Positions 45,547-56,788 of a DNA stretch of 64,000 nucleotides are shown here, piece by piece. Source of the stretch: Phyllostachys edulis (lineage: Eukaryota > Streptophyta > Magnoliopsida > Poales > Poaceae); NCBI GenBank assembly GCA_036346405.1, contig CM070551.1:59166488-59230487 (forward strand), written 5' to 3'. A program made the translations under genes and the position numbers. Position 1 is the first letter of the stretch, and the number at the start of each line of letters is the position of its first letter. Under the pieces are notes generated by a model, which was not told the DNA's origin, made no database searches, and saw only the letters and a program-made list of their open reading frames with translations.

Positions 45547-47706
45547 TTGGGTCATATCCTATCCGAGGGAGGTGTCGCTATCGATCCAAGAAAAGTGCAA
45601 TATGTGCTTGACTGGAAACAGCCAAAGAGCGTCACCGACATTCGCAGTTTTCTTGGACTTGCGGGATACTACCGCAGATTCATCAAAGACTTCTCCAAAA
45701 CTGCGAGACCGATGACCCAGTTATTAAAGAAGGAAAATAAGTTTGAATGTTCAGCAAAATGTGAGGAAAGTTTTCACACATTGAGAGATCTTCTGACCAA
45801 AGCTCCAGTGCTCATCCTGCCAGATATTCATAAGAGCTTCGATATTTATTGTGATGCATCTCGCCACGTGCTCGGTTGTGTGCTTATGCAAGAGGGCCGA
45901 GTGGTGGTGTATGCGTCGAGGCAATTGAGGCCTCATGAAGCTAATTATCCCACGCATGACTTGGAGCTTGCAGCTGTAGTTCATGCTTTGAAGATTTGGC
46001 GGCATTACCTCATTGGTAATCGTTGCGAGGTTTACACCGACCACAAGAGTCTCAAATATATTTTCACCCAAGCCGATCTGAACTTGAGGCAAAGATGGTG
46101 GCTCGAGTTGATTAAAGACTATGACATGGGACTTCATTATCACCCCGGGAAAGCTAATGTGGTGGTCGATGCATTGAGCAGAAAATCTCAATGCAACTGT
46201 TTATCAGTAACTCCTTTTTCGGCAGGCTTGTGTGCTGCAATGCAACGTCTGCACCTAGAGATAATTGAAGAAGGTTCTCTTGCTGCCCTAAGTGTAAATT
46301 TTACACTTGAGGACCAGATTAGAGAGGCCCAAAAGACTGACATGGAAGTAGCAAAGATCCGTGAAGAAATGAAGAAAGGCAAGGCCAAATGCTTCAAAGA
46401 AGATGCACATGGTGCCCTTTATTTCGGAAACCGGTTGGTAGTACCCTTTGATCGCAACTTGAGAGAGCTAATTCTCAAAGAGGCTCATGACTCCAAGTTC
46501 TCTATTCACCCGGGGAGTACCAGGATGTACCAAGATTTGAAGAAACGGCTTTGGTGGAGCCAAATGAAGCGACAAATCGCTCAATATGTTGCCGGGTGTA
46601 TTGTATGCCAAAGAGTCAATGCTGAGCATTTGAAGCCAGCAGTTACTCTACAACCCCTACCCATTCCCAAGTGGAAATGGGAAGAAGTTGGCATGGATTT
46701 TATCACCGGCCTTCCAAGGACTCAAGCTGGGTCCGATTCCATATGGGTGATTGTCGATCGTCTGACAAAGGTAGCACACTTTATTCCTGTCAAGACCACT
46801 TACCGCGGAGACAAGTTAGCAGAGCTTTACATTTCAAGAATTGTTTGTCTCCATGGTGTCCCGAAAGTGATTGTGTCTGATAGAGGCCCTCAATTCACAT
46901 CCTATTTTTGGGGATGCCTACATAAGGCCATGGGGACCAGTCTATCTTTCAGCTCCGCTTACCACCCGCAAACAGATGGACAAACTGAAAGGGTAAATCA
47001 GATTTTAGAAGACCTTCTCCGGGCATGTGTGCTGTCCTATAGCAAGAATTGGGAGAAGTGCTTACCTTTTGCAGAGTTCTCCTACAACAATAGCTTCCAA
47101 TCAAGCATTCAAATGGCACCCTTCGAGGCATTGTATGGGAGAGCTTGCAGGACACCCTTGAACTGGTCTGAAGCTGGGGAGCGACCATTTTATGGTCCAA
47201 CCTTGGTGGAGGATGCAGAAGGACAAGTTCGTGTCATCCGAGAACGACTTCGAACGGCTCAATCTCGTCAGAAGTCTTATGCTGACCGTCGTCATCGGGA
47301 ATCGAGTTTCGAAGTTAATGATCATGTCTACCTTAAAGTCTCTCCAATGAAAGGAATGCATCGTTTCCAAGTCAAAGGCAAATTAGCACCTCGCTACATC
47401 GGACCATTCCGTATCCTAGCAAAAGTGGGATCGGTGGCCTATCAATTGGAATTGCCACCATCACTATCAGATATTCATGATGTGTTCCATGTTTCACAAT
47501 TGAAGAAGTGTCTTCGTGTCTCAACCAAAGCGACCGAGTTGGAAAGACTCGACTTGCAACCTGATCTTTCTTATCAGGAGCGTCCTATCTACATTCTTGA
47601 AGAAACAGAACGCAAGACGAGGAACCGCAATATCAAGTTCATCAAAGTGCAATGGAGTAATCATACTGAAGATGAAGCTACGTGGGAACGTGAGGATCAA
47701 TTCTGA
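45547..47706 (+). pseudogene. Chromovirus RNase H, integrase and chromodomain (719-codon open frame)
   Basis: This is the longest open frame of the window and opens in the reverse-transcriptase thumb (MGHILSEGGVAIDPRKVQY). RNase H follows (FDIYCDASRHVLGCVL; YTDHKSLKYIF). Integrase has an HHCC finger (HDSKFSIHPGSTRMYQDL; YVAGCIVCQRV) and an apparently complete DDE triad: D in GMDFITGLP, D in IVSDRGPQFT, E in DGQTERVNQ. The GPF/Y-type region (LAPRYIGPFRILAKVGSVAY) and a chromodomain (RPIYILEETERKTRNRNIKF; VQWSNHTEDEATWERED) close the protein at 47706. Chromodomains of chromoviruses steer integration into heterochromatin. The frame itself is uninterrupted but is cut off from its upstream domains by stops. 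Confidence 0.93.
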
Positions 47707-47933
47707 CAAGTCTATCCAGACCTTTTTCCTTGAAGTGCCTTCGTATCAAGAAAGGCAAGGTTAAACAAAGCAACGGTAAGGAAAATGTTATAATTGTTGT
47801 AACCTTGTAAGGTATCATAGCACTTTCTTTAAAGGAAATCAAAACAACAGATGCTATATTTTCTTAGAACTTTTCTATGCAACTTCCACCCTACCTGATC
47901 TCGGGGACGAGATCTTTTGTAAGGGGGAAGGTT
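47707..47933 (+). other. 3' untranslated region and polypurine tract
   Basis: A short non-coding stretch ends in the polypurine tract AAGGGGGAAGG (47921-47931), two bases before the 3' LTR. The phrase CTCGGGGACGAGATC just upstream is common before the polypurine tract in plant chromoviruses. Confidence 0.85.
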
Positions 47934-50900
47934 TGTCACATCCTCAGATTAATATAGAGAATTATTACGCATCTCATGAGCATGCACCATTATTTTCAAA
48001 CTTTTGCATAATTTATTGCACTAGGAAAATCTTAAACAAGTGTTAAACCAACACCTTGTAATTCAAGTCCAAGAGAAAACAGGAACAAAACCTTATGCAA
48101 ATCTTCTACAAATAATTTATTCAAATACTATAGTAATTATAATGAATTAATATAATTTTTCCCAAATTTTTGGGACTGGTTTATACACTAAGAAAATTCA
48201 AACACAAGTTAACAAACTACACTAAGTTTGAAATTATTATATACAAATTATACCATGAACAGTAGTGTTCAATAATTTTTATGGGTACTAGACCTTTCCG
48301 GGAACCCCTGTGATTTATTTCACAATTTTCTGCAATTTATTTATATTTTTAACACCTTGGTCAAAGTGGAGAAAACAAATTATATCTCAGTCAAACCCTA
48401 ACCCAACCAGCCCCACTATTCATCGGGCTCGACTCCGACACGGCCAAACGACTTAGCCCAACCAACTTAGGGCATCGCGTGTGAGCCGTCCGATGGGAAA
48501 TCCACGGCCCGTATCACGTACCCCTTCATAACGGCTCGGTCACCCCCTCATCAACCCCAAGCCGTCCAGATCTGATCTAACGGTCCGCGCCAACTCACTT
48601 ACGCGGGTGATTGTGCGCGCGCTAAGTCGCTGCCACGCCGGGCCCACCTATCGGATCCGTCGTCCACCTCCCGCTGACGCTCGCGCAGAGCAGCTGCGCC
48701 ACGCGGCCGGCGATTCCTTCCACGCTCCATCGACGCCGTCAATCCACCGCGTCCGTTGGCCTATCCATGAGCTCCCTCACTTGACGCCGCCTCCACTCCG
48801 TCCATCGCTCTGGGATAATACCCCCGCAGCACCCCCTTTCTTCCTAACTTTTCCTCTCGGTGGATGAGGAAAGGGAAGATCTCCCACGGGCACCTCTAGG
48901 GTAAGCTCCCACCGGTTGGTTGCCCTCGACTCCTCGTTCCTTGAACTCTCCATTTTTGCTAAGCTGAACCCTTATCGTTGTTTGTAGAGCTCAGTTCGTC
49001 TTTGAGCTCTCGGCTTGTTCCAGAGCGCGCTCCGCCGGACACCTCCATGGCTTCTCTGTGTCCGGGAGGTATTATCCTAAACCTTGCACATCACCAGGTG
49101 CCTCTGTACCTAATATTAACTTCCCCTCAACTAATTTGGGTATTGCACAACATGTTTTTGTTGAATCAAAGAAATCGTGTATTCAGCCCTAGAACAAACC
49201 CTTCGTCTCCTACCTTGCTCCGGTAAGCATTTGTCAATTCCTCAGTTCCTCAGCATCCTCTTATGATCTGTGAACCATCCCGACCATCCACTCCACTTGG
49301 TTTTGCTCAGGGGCTCCTCTCCTCGTTGAAGCACGTCGCCGCCACCTTCTTCTCCAGCGCCGACAGGACTCCAGCAGGTTCAAAGCTTCCCGAGCACCCT
49401 CCTTAGCTCAGGTAACTCCCATTTAGTCCCTAGGACCCTGGCACCCGCTTGAATGATCTTTGTGGAGCTTCACTTAGGCTGTTTGTCGTTCTTTGTATTG
49501 TTCTTTGTCGCTCTCTCGCTCGCCGTCAAGCCTGAGACCACCTCGAGCACGAAACCACTCCCATTAGGTGCGCAATACTATTGCACAGCTATCCCAGCCC
49601 TTGGCTGGCTCCGCCATGGTGCGTAGCGCTGGCGAGCCACCGGGCAAGCGTGCGGTCGTTTTGTCGGACGCCGACCGCGACTGTAGCAAAGTAGTTAGCG
49701 ATTAGTGATAATCATTAGCATTTAAGTGCTGTCTTAGCCGCTAGAGCAGTCGTTGGCATGTGGGGCCATGCACAGAAAATGGGAGGGATATGTGAACTGG
49801 TGGAGAGGCTGACGAGTGGGCCCGTTTCCCTTAATGTCGTGCGCTACGCGCGCGCGTGGACGGGGTCGCTGACAATGGGACCCACATGTCAGAGCGGATT
49901 TTAAAATCATAGTTAAAATGGAAAACGTGCTGTTCACCGGGCCCGCTAGTCAACGTCAGTGGCTAGCACCACGCTCGGTAAGAAAAGTAATGGGCGAATT
50001 AGAAAATCTGAAAATGAATTATTTGCACGTTGTAAAATATGTATAACTTCAAAAATACATAACTAATTCATCTTAACTCCAAAATGGATGAAACCACTTC
50101 TGGTAATTTTCATTTTTAATGAACTTTATGTTAAAATTAGTTTCAAACATGTCTCTATAGCAGAGAATATTATTTTGGAGAGTGATCCATTAACACTATT
50201 ATTTTTACAAAAGGAAATGCTGATAACTTTAGAAATTCATAACTAAATCTTGAAAACTCCAAATGAGGCAAACTCAACTGTTTTAGTCTTGTATTAATAT
50301 TCTAAATTTATCCATATAATCCTTAATTCCACTACTGCTCTACAAATTTTGACCTCATAATTAAATTACTCAAAGAGGGTATATTGAAAGCTGAAAATTC
50401 AAATCGTAATAACTCTCACATGCTAAATCCAAATGGAGTAATTCTTTCACCTAAATTCATCTAAAATCATGATTTAGCTACTGTAGAAAGTCATGCATTT
50501 TTGAGCATTTTGAATTTTTGGGTATTTCTTGATGTTTATTCGATATTATGTTTATTTAGATACCGAGCCTATCGATATTGACTTATACGCTGCTGAGAGA
50601 GAGCAGCAAGGCAAGCATCATTTGAACTTTCTTTTGCATCATATTTGATCCCAGTTTTGTTAAGTTAGTGCAATGATAATTGCTTGCATGCTATTTTTGA
50701 TAATGTCGCTATTTTTGTGATGTGTAGATTAGTTATTTCCTAATTCATTGAGGTTATACTTGAATTATTCCAGTACCACATGCTTATGTTAGAATGGTTG
50801 AAATATATTGTTCGGGTTTTGCTTAGCCATGCAAGTCTAGAACCAGTAGTTGATTGTCGGGAATAACCTGACAATTATGGGATAAACACCACTTTCATTA

Positions 50901-52449
50901 TATACTTTTGTTTCAGATCTTTGTATCTATTTTATGAGTCAAATTTTATCGTTTTAAATGAGCTCTTGGTCTAGACAAGTGATGGTGACTTTGTGCGCGA
51001 GACTTGGGAAAGTGGTAGACTTGTCTAGACAGTTAAGGACCGAACTTTGGGTACCAACGGTTCAAGCAAAACTCGTGCTATCACACGCGGTGTATGGGCA
51101 CTGCTTAGTTAAGTAAGGGGTTGGTATTGTTGAGTTGATGACTGGTGGTGTGAGGGCGTATATGTGTTCCATCGCATGTACGTTCCATAAGGGTACCGAT
51201 TGCAATTCTTTTTAGTGAGGGTGAGCCCTATATTAAGCTTTATTAATTGGGTCGGTATTTCCGGCACAACTTACGTGCCCGTTTAGTTGTAGGTGGGTGG
51301 ACTACACTTAAATGAGATTACGTCGCGTATGGGCGAGTCAACTCAATGATATCAACTTGCTGAAAAATACTAGGTCTTGGTTTACCCGGCCAGCATACCA
51401 TAGGAAGTATGCTATATTCGGAGGCATCTAGAGGCTTACGGGCTAATCGAATCGTGTGGGTAAAGTAGTACACCCCTATAGAGTATAAATCTATTTGAAT
51501 AGTCGTGTCCGCGGTTATGGATGACCGCTTGAGTTTGTGGCTACTTATCGTTAGACTTGGAATTAAAATTGTGGTATAACTTGGTTTGGTCATGAATGGA
51601 ATGTTCATGTATGTTGTTGTATCAAAGTGGACAGCCACTTTGTTATTTGGATGGTTCATTTGTTATTCAATTTACTACTTATTCACATGCTTTACTTCTA
51701 CTTCAAATCTGATTTTGAAATAGCACTTGAAAAACTAGTATGTGTAGGTTGTAAATTGTTGCGTCTCTTTTGCAAAACTAAGCCAATATGAGCCATCCTT
51801 TGGAACAACCTCTAGCATAACTAATTTTTATTTGTGTAAGACTTGCGAGTACCTTTGTACTCAATCTGGTTGCTACAATTTCAGGTGAGGAAGTGTATGA
51901 GCCCGTTGAGCTTGTTAGCGCCAATTTTGGCGACGCTAATGAGTAATGCTATCATTTAACTCCCAGTCGGTTGCCGATGGGTTATGGGGCATACCATGCT
52001 GGATATTTTGGTTTATTTACTTGCTTCCGCTGCTACTTAATACTCTTACTTGAATTTGGCCGGTCGGCCGTTTGTAATAGATGTAAACTTTAACTATTAC
52101 ATTGTATGTCTTTTGAACTATCTATATATGTTGTTGTATGGATGTGATCAACGTTGTATGAGAGTATGAGCATATTGGTCGCTGATCTTGGGAGCCAATA
52201 TGATTGCATACTCGCTGTTCGTGGCTTCCTATTTAACTCACTAAGTGTAGTGCTTGACTTGTTGGAGAACCGACCATCATGTAGTGCTCGCAGAGGAGCA
52301 GCGCGCATGATCGTCGGGGCTCTAGCTTGTAGTTAAGTCTTTCACTGAGATTGAGTTAAGTTGGAATCCATTTACTTGAGACCCTAGAGTTATGTCCTTA
52401 AGACCATGCTTAGTCTCGGTCTTACGGAGATAACCCGGGGGTCCTCACA
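47934..52449 (+). mobile_element. 3' LTR of the chromovirus (4516 bp)
   Basis: It starts TGTCACATCC and ends CCCGGGGGTCCTCACA, and is collinear with the 5' LTR over its whole length. Small indels and a divergent block at about 48560-48715 account for the length difference. Confidence 0.93.
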
Positions 52450-52454
52450 TAGTG
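52450..52454. repeat. Target-site duplication TAGTG, right copy
   Basis: This follows the TCCTCACA end of the 3' LTR and matches 37860-37864. Confidence 0.93.
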
Positions 52455-52545
52455 CAGGAGTATTTAGTTAATTTATTAAATTTTGTGTACTACAAAGCTT
52501 TTCAAGTTAATATATTAATTTTTGTACCTTTTTTGCACACTAGGA

Positions 52546-52912
52546 TGGCTGAGGATCGTAGTTGGATGTATGCTGGGCGTAGAAAGATGGGCGAGTATAG
52601 CCAACAATGATGGAAAAGACCACTGATTTTGTGGATCGAGCATTTGCTAGGAGTACACGACGAGGTGGTGTGTTGTGCCCTTGTTGTCGTTGCTCGAACA
52701 CACGGCCACAAATGAGGGTGACAATGATTGCACACTTGTGCAAGTATGGATTTAGGCCACGTTATACCGTGTGGGTCTACCATGGCGAGTCACAAGGTAG
52801 TAGATCGGACATGCAACACACAGACGATGGCAGCCACAATGAGAGTCGGATAGACCTTATCCACCACAGCATAAACACCTCTGCATGTGAGGGTTCCAAA
52901 GATCAGAATTAA
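52546..52912 (+). pseudogene. CACTA (En/Spm) transposase, N-terminal transposase-associated domain, broken
   Basis: After a TTTGCACACTAG acceptor the frame reads MAEDRSWMYAGRRKMGEYS, hits a stop, and continues one frame over with TTDFVDRAFARSTRRGGVLC, then CPCCRCSNTRPQMRV, MIAHLCKYGFRPRYTVW and VYHGES. This is the transposase-associated zinc-binding region that precedes the TNP2 domain in plant CACTA transposases (DRSWMY start, CPC..C pairs, H, HGE end). The catalytic TNP2 domain itself is absent. It lies 4 kb inside the CACTA terminus at 56607, in the orientation expected if that is the right end of the element. Confidence 0.85.
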
Positions 52913-53235
52913 CATATGACTTGTTTCCGGCCTTGGAGTTGGAAATTAAAGATTGTTTTGGAATGTTTCAAATGTTCAGAGACAACATTGTTCGCTCTTA
53001 TAAACAGAGAGTAGTTGATACAAAAGATATAACATTGTTCACTATCTAAGTAATCCATGAAGGTTGTATATCATCATAGTTGTGTGAAACAATGAACTAC
53101 TACTGCATGATGTCTGTTGAATTCTAGGGATTAGTTTATGATAGCATAGAAAGGAAAAATGTAGAAGTCCAAGGATTAGTTGATGATATCACAGAAAAGA
53201 AAAATATAATTGAAAAGAACTAGGAAACAAGCTGA
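52913..53235. other. AT-rich spacer
   Basis: I see no gene. It is probably intron DNA flanking the captured RPB3 exon on its downstream side. Confidence 0.4.
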
Positions 53236-53471
53236 CCTGTGGGTGTTGGGGTCAATGTCAAACACTTTTGTAGGGCTGCTCTCCACCCAGCTTCTTTTTT
53301 CCTCAAGCCTGTGTCTCCATGAGTTCTTCATTAATACGCGTATCAGGCTCATACATGAATGTCACACTAGCTGCGAGGGACCATTTGCCATGGTCCTTTC
53401 CAATTTCCTTCCTAGCAATCGCTCGAAGCTTCAGCTCCTGCCCGCGATGCAGCTTTACGATTAGTATGCCC
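53236..53471 (-). pseudogene. NRPB3: RNA polymerase II subunit RPB3 exon fragment
   Basis: The minus strand encodes GILIVKLHRGQELKLRAIAR, then KEIGKDHGKWS, then AASVTFMYEPDTRINEELME, and after a one-base frame change EKRSWVESSPTKVFDIDPNT. This is the C-terminal third of plant RPB3, a core subunit of RNA polymerase II in the nucleus. The exon ends at 53236 with an intact GTCAGC donor; the acceptor side near 53472 is altered. One stop and one frameshift (about codon 60 of the fragment) show decay. It lies opposite in orientation to the CACTA transposase and inside the same block. A single exon of a gene whose full protein is over 300 residues is a captured fragment, not a working gene. Confidence 0.88.
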
Positions 53472-53886
53472 GTGAAATCAGCAATATATTATAAGCTTAC
53501 TACTAATGTACTAGTTAAACAAGTCAGTATGCTTAAAGCTTTCAAGCAGTTGTTTTCAAGAAAAATGAATATTAATATCATAAAAGTACTAGCAGATGTC
53601 ACTGGATCCATTAGGCCAAAATTGAACACAAATAATAGGATAGTTAATGTTTATTTTGACAGCATCCAAATATAAGAATGGAGCATGCTCTGCACATGTA
53701 AGAGAAACTTTTGGTACGTATAATGCTTTGGACCTAATATGGATATGATCTGCATCTCACCACAGCAGCTAAGTTAATCTAGATATCCATTTAATGCTTC
53801 GTATAATAATGAAAGAATGAAGCAAATAAAGATAATAAGCACAGTGCACTTGCATTTAAAAGCACACAGTAAGACAGAAGAGTATA
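53472..53886. other. AT-rich spacer
   Basis: No gene is supported. It is likely intron sequence carried with the RPB3 exon. Confidence 0.4.
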
Positions 53887-54264
53887 GAATTTTTTTGTTA
53901 TTAATTAACCCATTTAAAAATTTTATTTTAAAGTTAACCCCCCGCGAACTTTATTTCCAATTCTGACCTCTTTTATCATGCCACTACCCGTGGCGTGACA
54001 AAACAATACTGTCACGCCAGTCCGTATCTTGTCAAACTCTTGTCACGCCACCACCAGTGGCGTGACAGTGTTGTTTGGTCATGCCACCAGTGGCGTGATA
54101 AAAAGTGCATTTTCAACAGACTTATCCTATGGCGTGACAATGTTGTTTTGTCATGCCACGAGTGGTGGCGTGATCAAAGGGGTCAGAATTAGAAATAAAG
54201 TTCGCCGGAGGTTAACTTTAAAATAAAATTTTAAAAAAGGGTTAATTAATATAAAAAAAAGTTC
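53887..54264. mobile_element. Foldback/MITE-like element with ~100-bp inverted arms
   Basis: The left arm (53887 to about 53990) and right arm (about 54165 to 54264) are near-perfect reverse complements. Both contain TTAATTAACC, TTTTATTTTAAAGTTAACC, CGAACTTTATTTC and AATTCTGACC in inverted order. Between them lie repeated GGCGTGACA/TGTCACGCC boxes, so the whole element can fold. There is no coding capacity. I could not fix a target-site duplication, so the superfamily is open. Confidence 0.8.
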
Positions 54265-55749
54265 AAGACTATATATCAGGTAGACGGTAGAACAGTCCTA
54301 ATCCAAGAGTCAAATTTAATCAATCGACCATAAAGTGATACAAGGTTATATAAAGTGATCAAGATGATTCTTCCACATTAATATGTACAATGAACCTCGA
54401 AGAATAACTAATAGTCAAATGCTCAGTTTAACTTCCAGGCATAATGCTCCATTAGGATGGAATGAAAGAAGAGAGCAAAGAAGAGTGTGCACCAAAAAGA
54501 GCTCTTTCTTTGTTTACCTGATTGCTCAGAAAAGAAAAGAGAATGGTAATTAAATTATTTTAAAATGGAAGGGGAGAAACATATCACATACTTTATTTGC
54601 TTCATTGGAATATGTGCACTTTATTGGACAAGAAAAAACTGAGCGGAGGATAGGTAGATAACGATATATGGATGGGCACCATGGAAAGGTGGAAGGATGA
54701 GAAATAAGGTAAGAGCTATGATCTGACATTATGGAAAAAGATGCATCCAACTTAGGCTTTACTCTGTAACCATCAAACTTGGTTAGATTATTTATAAAGA
54801 AAGGAGATAGCATGGTCCTTTCTTTTCTATCTCCCTTTTGGCCTTCCGTGACCACTTTCAAGGAGAGACGGATTGACGAACAATATGAGCAATTGAGATT
54901 TTTTTTAATAACTTTTTGTCACAATACATGTTGAAATCACCTGGCAAATCAAAAAGAGGGGAGAGTAAATGTGATTGAAAGAACTAGTTAAAGAATTAGA
55001 ACTTGCATTCTGTTTAGTTGTATTATTCTTATTTGCTGTCTCATTTTTAAGAATTCTCCTGGCTCTTAACCTCTGCTTCAAAAACTCAGGGAGATCATTT
55101 ACTAGAGTCAATATATCTGTTTTCTCAATTTCATATCATCACTATTTGACTGTTTGCTGAATTAGTTTGAGAAATGGAATGAGCTAAACTCCTACACATT
55201 GATTTCTATTCACATTTTTTTGCCCGCTGAGCTACATACTATGAGAGAAACCAGGAATTCTTATGAAAATGTAGGCAACGGCGGGATCAATGGCAGATCC
55301 AACTGCTTCTGAAGCTAATGTTCGAGATGGTACACATGTTAGCAGCCTAAACCAAGATCATGTGGATGAGTCCATTATCAAGAGGCCACTCGAAGATAAT
55401 GCGAATGAGTGCACTCACAAGTGAGCTATTCAGTATGTCACCCAAAAAAGTGAGTCATTGGTACTCTCTCTACATAAAACATAAATTTACTAGATGGATT
55501 TACTAGCGCCGTCTGTGCTCTAGACACTTCAACAAACTTGGTTGTGCCTTCTGTTTCTGGATAACTTGACTGATCCATGGTTATCATCTTTGCAGTTGAG
55601 CATTGGAAGCGACAAGTTGAAGGTTAACTCGTGCACCTCGACAATTGATGTACCAAGCATTCACTTCATGAAATCTTTACTTGGAACTGTTATATGTATG
55701 ATGACTTATGCCTAGTTTTTCGAATCTGAACTCGAATGTTGTGGATGTT

Positions 55750-55750
<1 letters not shown>
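54265..55750. other. AT-rich DNA, possible CACTA interior
   Basis: No confident gene is present. A stretch at 55290-55420 reads ADPTASEANVRDGTHVSSLN and on to ESIIKRPLEDNANE, acidic and protein-like, and could be an exon of the second CACTA gene or of a captured gene. I do not recognise it. Confidence 0.35.
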
Positions 55751-55793
<43 letters not shown>

Positions 55794-55812
55794 TGTGTGT
55801 GTGTGTGTGTGT
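55751..55812. repeat. Palindromic dinucleotide repeat (AC)20(GT)11
   Basis: Twenty AC units run directly into eleven GT units at 55790/55791, giving a perfect 44-bp inverted repeat around the centre. Confidence 0.97.
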
Positions 55813-56039
55813 TAATATTGTATTGTAAACTCGGAAATTATGTCAATGTTGTCGAATCTATATATGTAATGATTTGTGGCTAATTGGTGGTATTTTTCTT
55901 GCTGTGGAATGTATGGTCTATTTGATTGCCGAGTTCCTTTCAGTCCATTTCCAAATGAAATGCAAAATCGTACGGTACAAAATTCATGCATATGTTGTTC
56001 GGGTAACTCCCAAGTGCCCTTGTTTGATATACACTTAGC

Positions 56040-56600
56040 AAACTAATAAAATTCCCGAGTGTACTAGGTTGTGATACACTCAGGAAAGTGTCACCACGTG
56101 CCAATTTCGGGGCTCATAGGGGCGGAAATTTTCCTAAGTGGCATTGTTTTATATGCACTCGAGACACAAATACAATTCCCGAGTGTCCTAGGTTGACATA
56201 CACTCAGGCCAATTATCGGGATCTGTTGGGAAAGGATTGCCACGTGGCTAACTGTCCCGAGTGTTTACACTCGGGGCAATTTTCGGGATTCATCGGGAAA
56301 TAAATGTTCCTGAGTGCCAATTACCCACTTTTCCTAAGTGTCAACACTCGGTAAAGTATCCTGTTACGGTGGCTTAACCCATTGTGGCAACTATTCTCCT
56401 GAGTGTTGTGTGTTTCTTGAGTGTACATATGAACACACGACAAATTTATGTTTCTCAAGTGTAACACTCGGGAAACCAATTTTTACCAGACGAAACAATC
56501 ACGAGTGTTTTTCCCCGACGACCGATATTCAGGAATTAGTATCCCGAGTGTTTTTTTATTTTTCTGAGTGTTAAGGGCACTCGGGAAATTATCGGTTTTT
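56040..56600 (+). repeat. CACTA subterminal repeats (CCCGAGTGT / ACACTCGGG)
   Basis: More than a dozen direct and inverted copies of a (T)CCCGAGTGT box crowd the last 560 bases before the terminus. Such subterminal arrays are where the TNPA-type protein binds in CACTA elements. Confidence 0.85.
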
Positions 56601-56607
56601 GGTAGTG
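56574..56607 (+). mobile_element. CACTA terminal inverted repeat, right end
   Basis: The sequence ends CGGTTTTTGGTAGTG at 56607. Its reverse complement begins CACTACCAAAAACCG, the standard CACTA terminus of grasses. ATT follows and would be one copy of the 3-bp duplication. The left end was not found and may lie left of the nested insertions or may be lost. Confidence 0.85.
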
Positions 56608-56788
56608 ATTTCTGGAACTTGTAGATGCACTTTAGTAGCATTAGCTGCAATGCCTTGTTGTCCTGAGAGCCCCATATATGCATATGTAAGTGTGACATCC
56701 TTTCAGTTCTAATCTAAAATATACACATGCGCAAGCATGTATCTACTACATTATCATTCGTGGTAGCTTGTGAAATTGTTTATGCACA

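Larger units (their letters stand above)
37865..52449 (+). mobile_element. Complete Tekay/Del-type chromovirus (Ty3/gypsy), 14.6 kb
   Basis: Two LTRs (37865-42413 and 47934-52449), a perfect 5-bp duplication TAGTG, a tRNA-Met primer-binding site, gag, protease, reverse transcriptase, RNase H, integrase, chromodomain and polypurine tract are all present in the order of Ty3/gypsy chromoviruses. LTRs of about 4.5 kb and the chromodomain type point to the Tekay/Del clade. In the first 98 aligned bases the two LTRs differ at about five positions, so the insertion is not very recent. Stops and frameshifts in gag and pol make it non-autonomous now. Confidence 0.95.

Noticed and set aside
54550..54861. 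103-codon minus-strand ORF
   Set aside because: AT-rich sequence with no recognisable motif and no supporting splice or start context.
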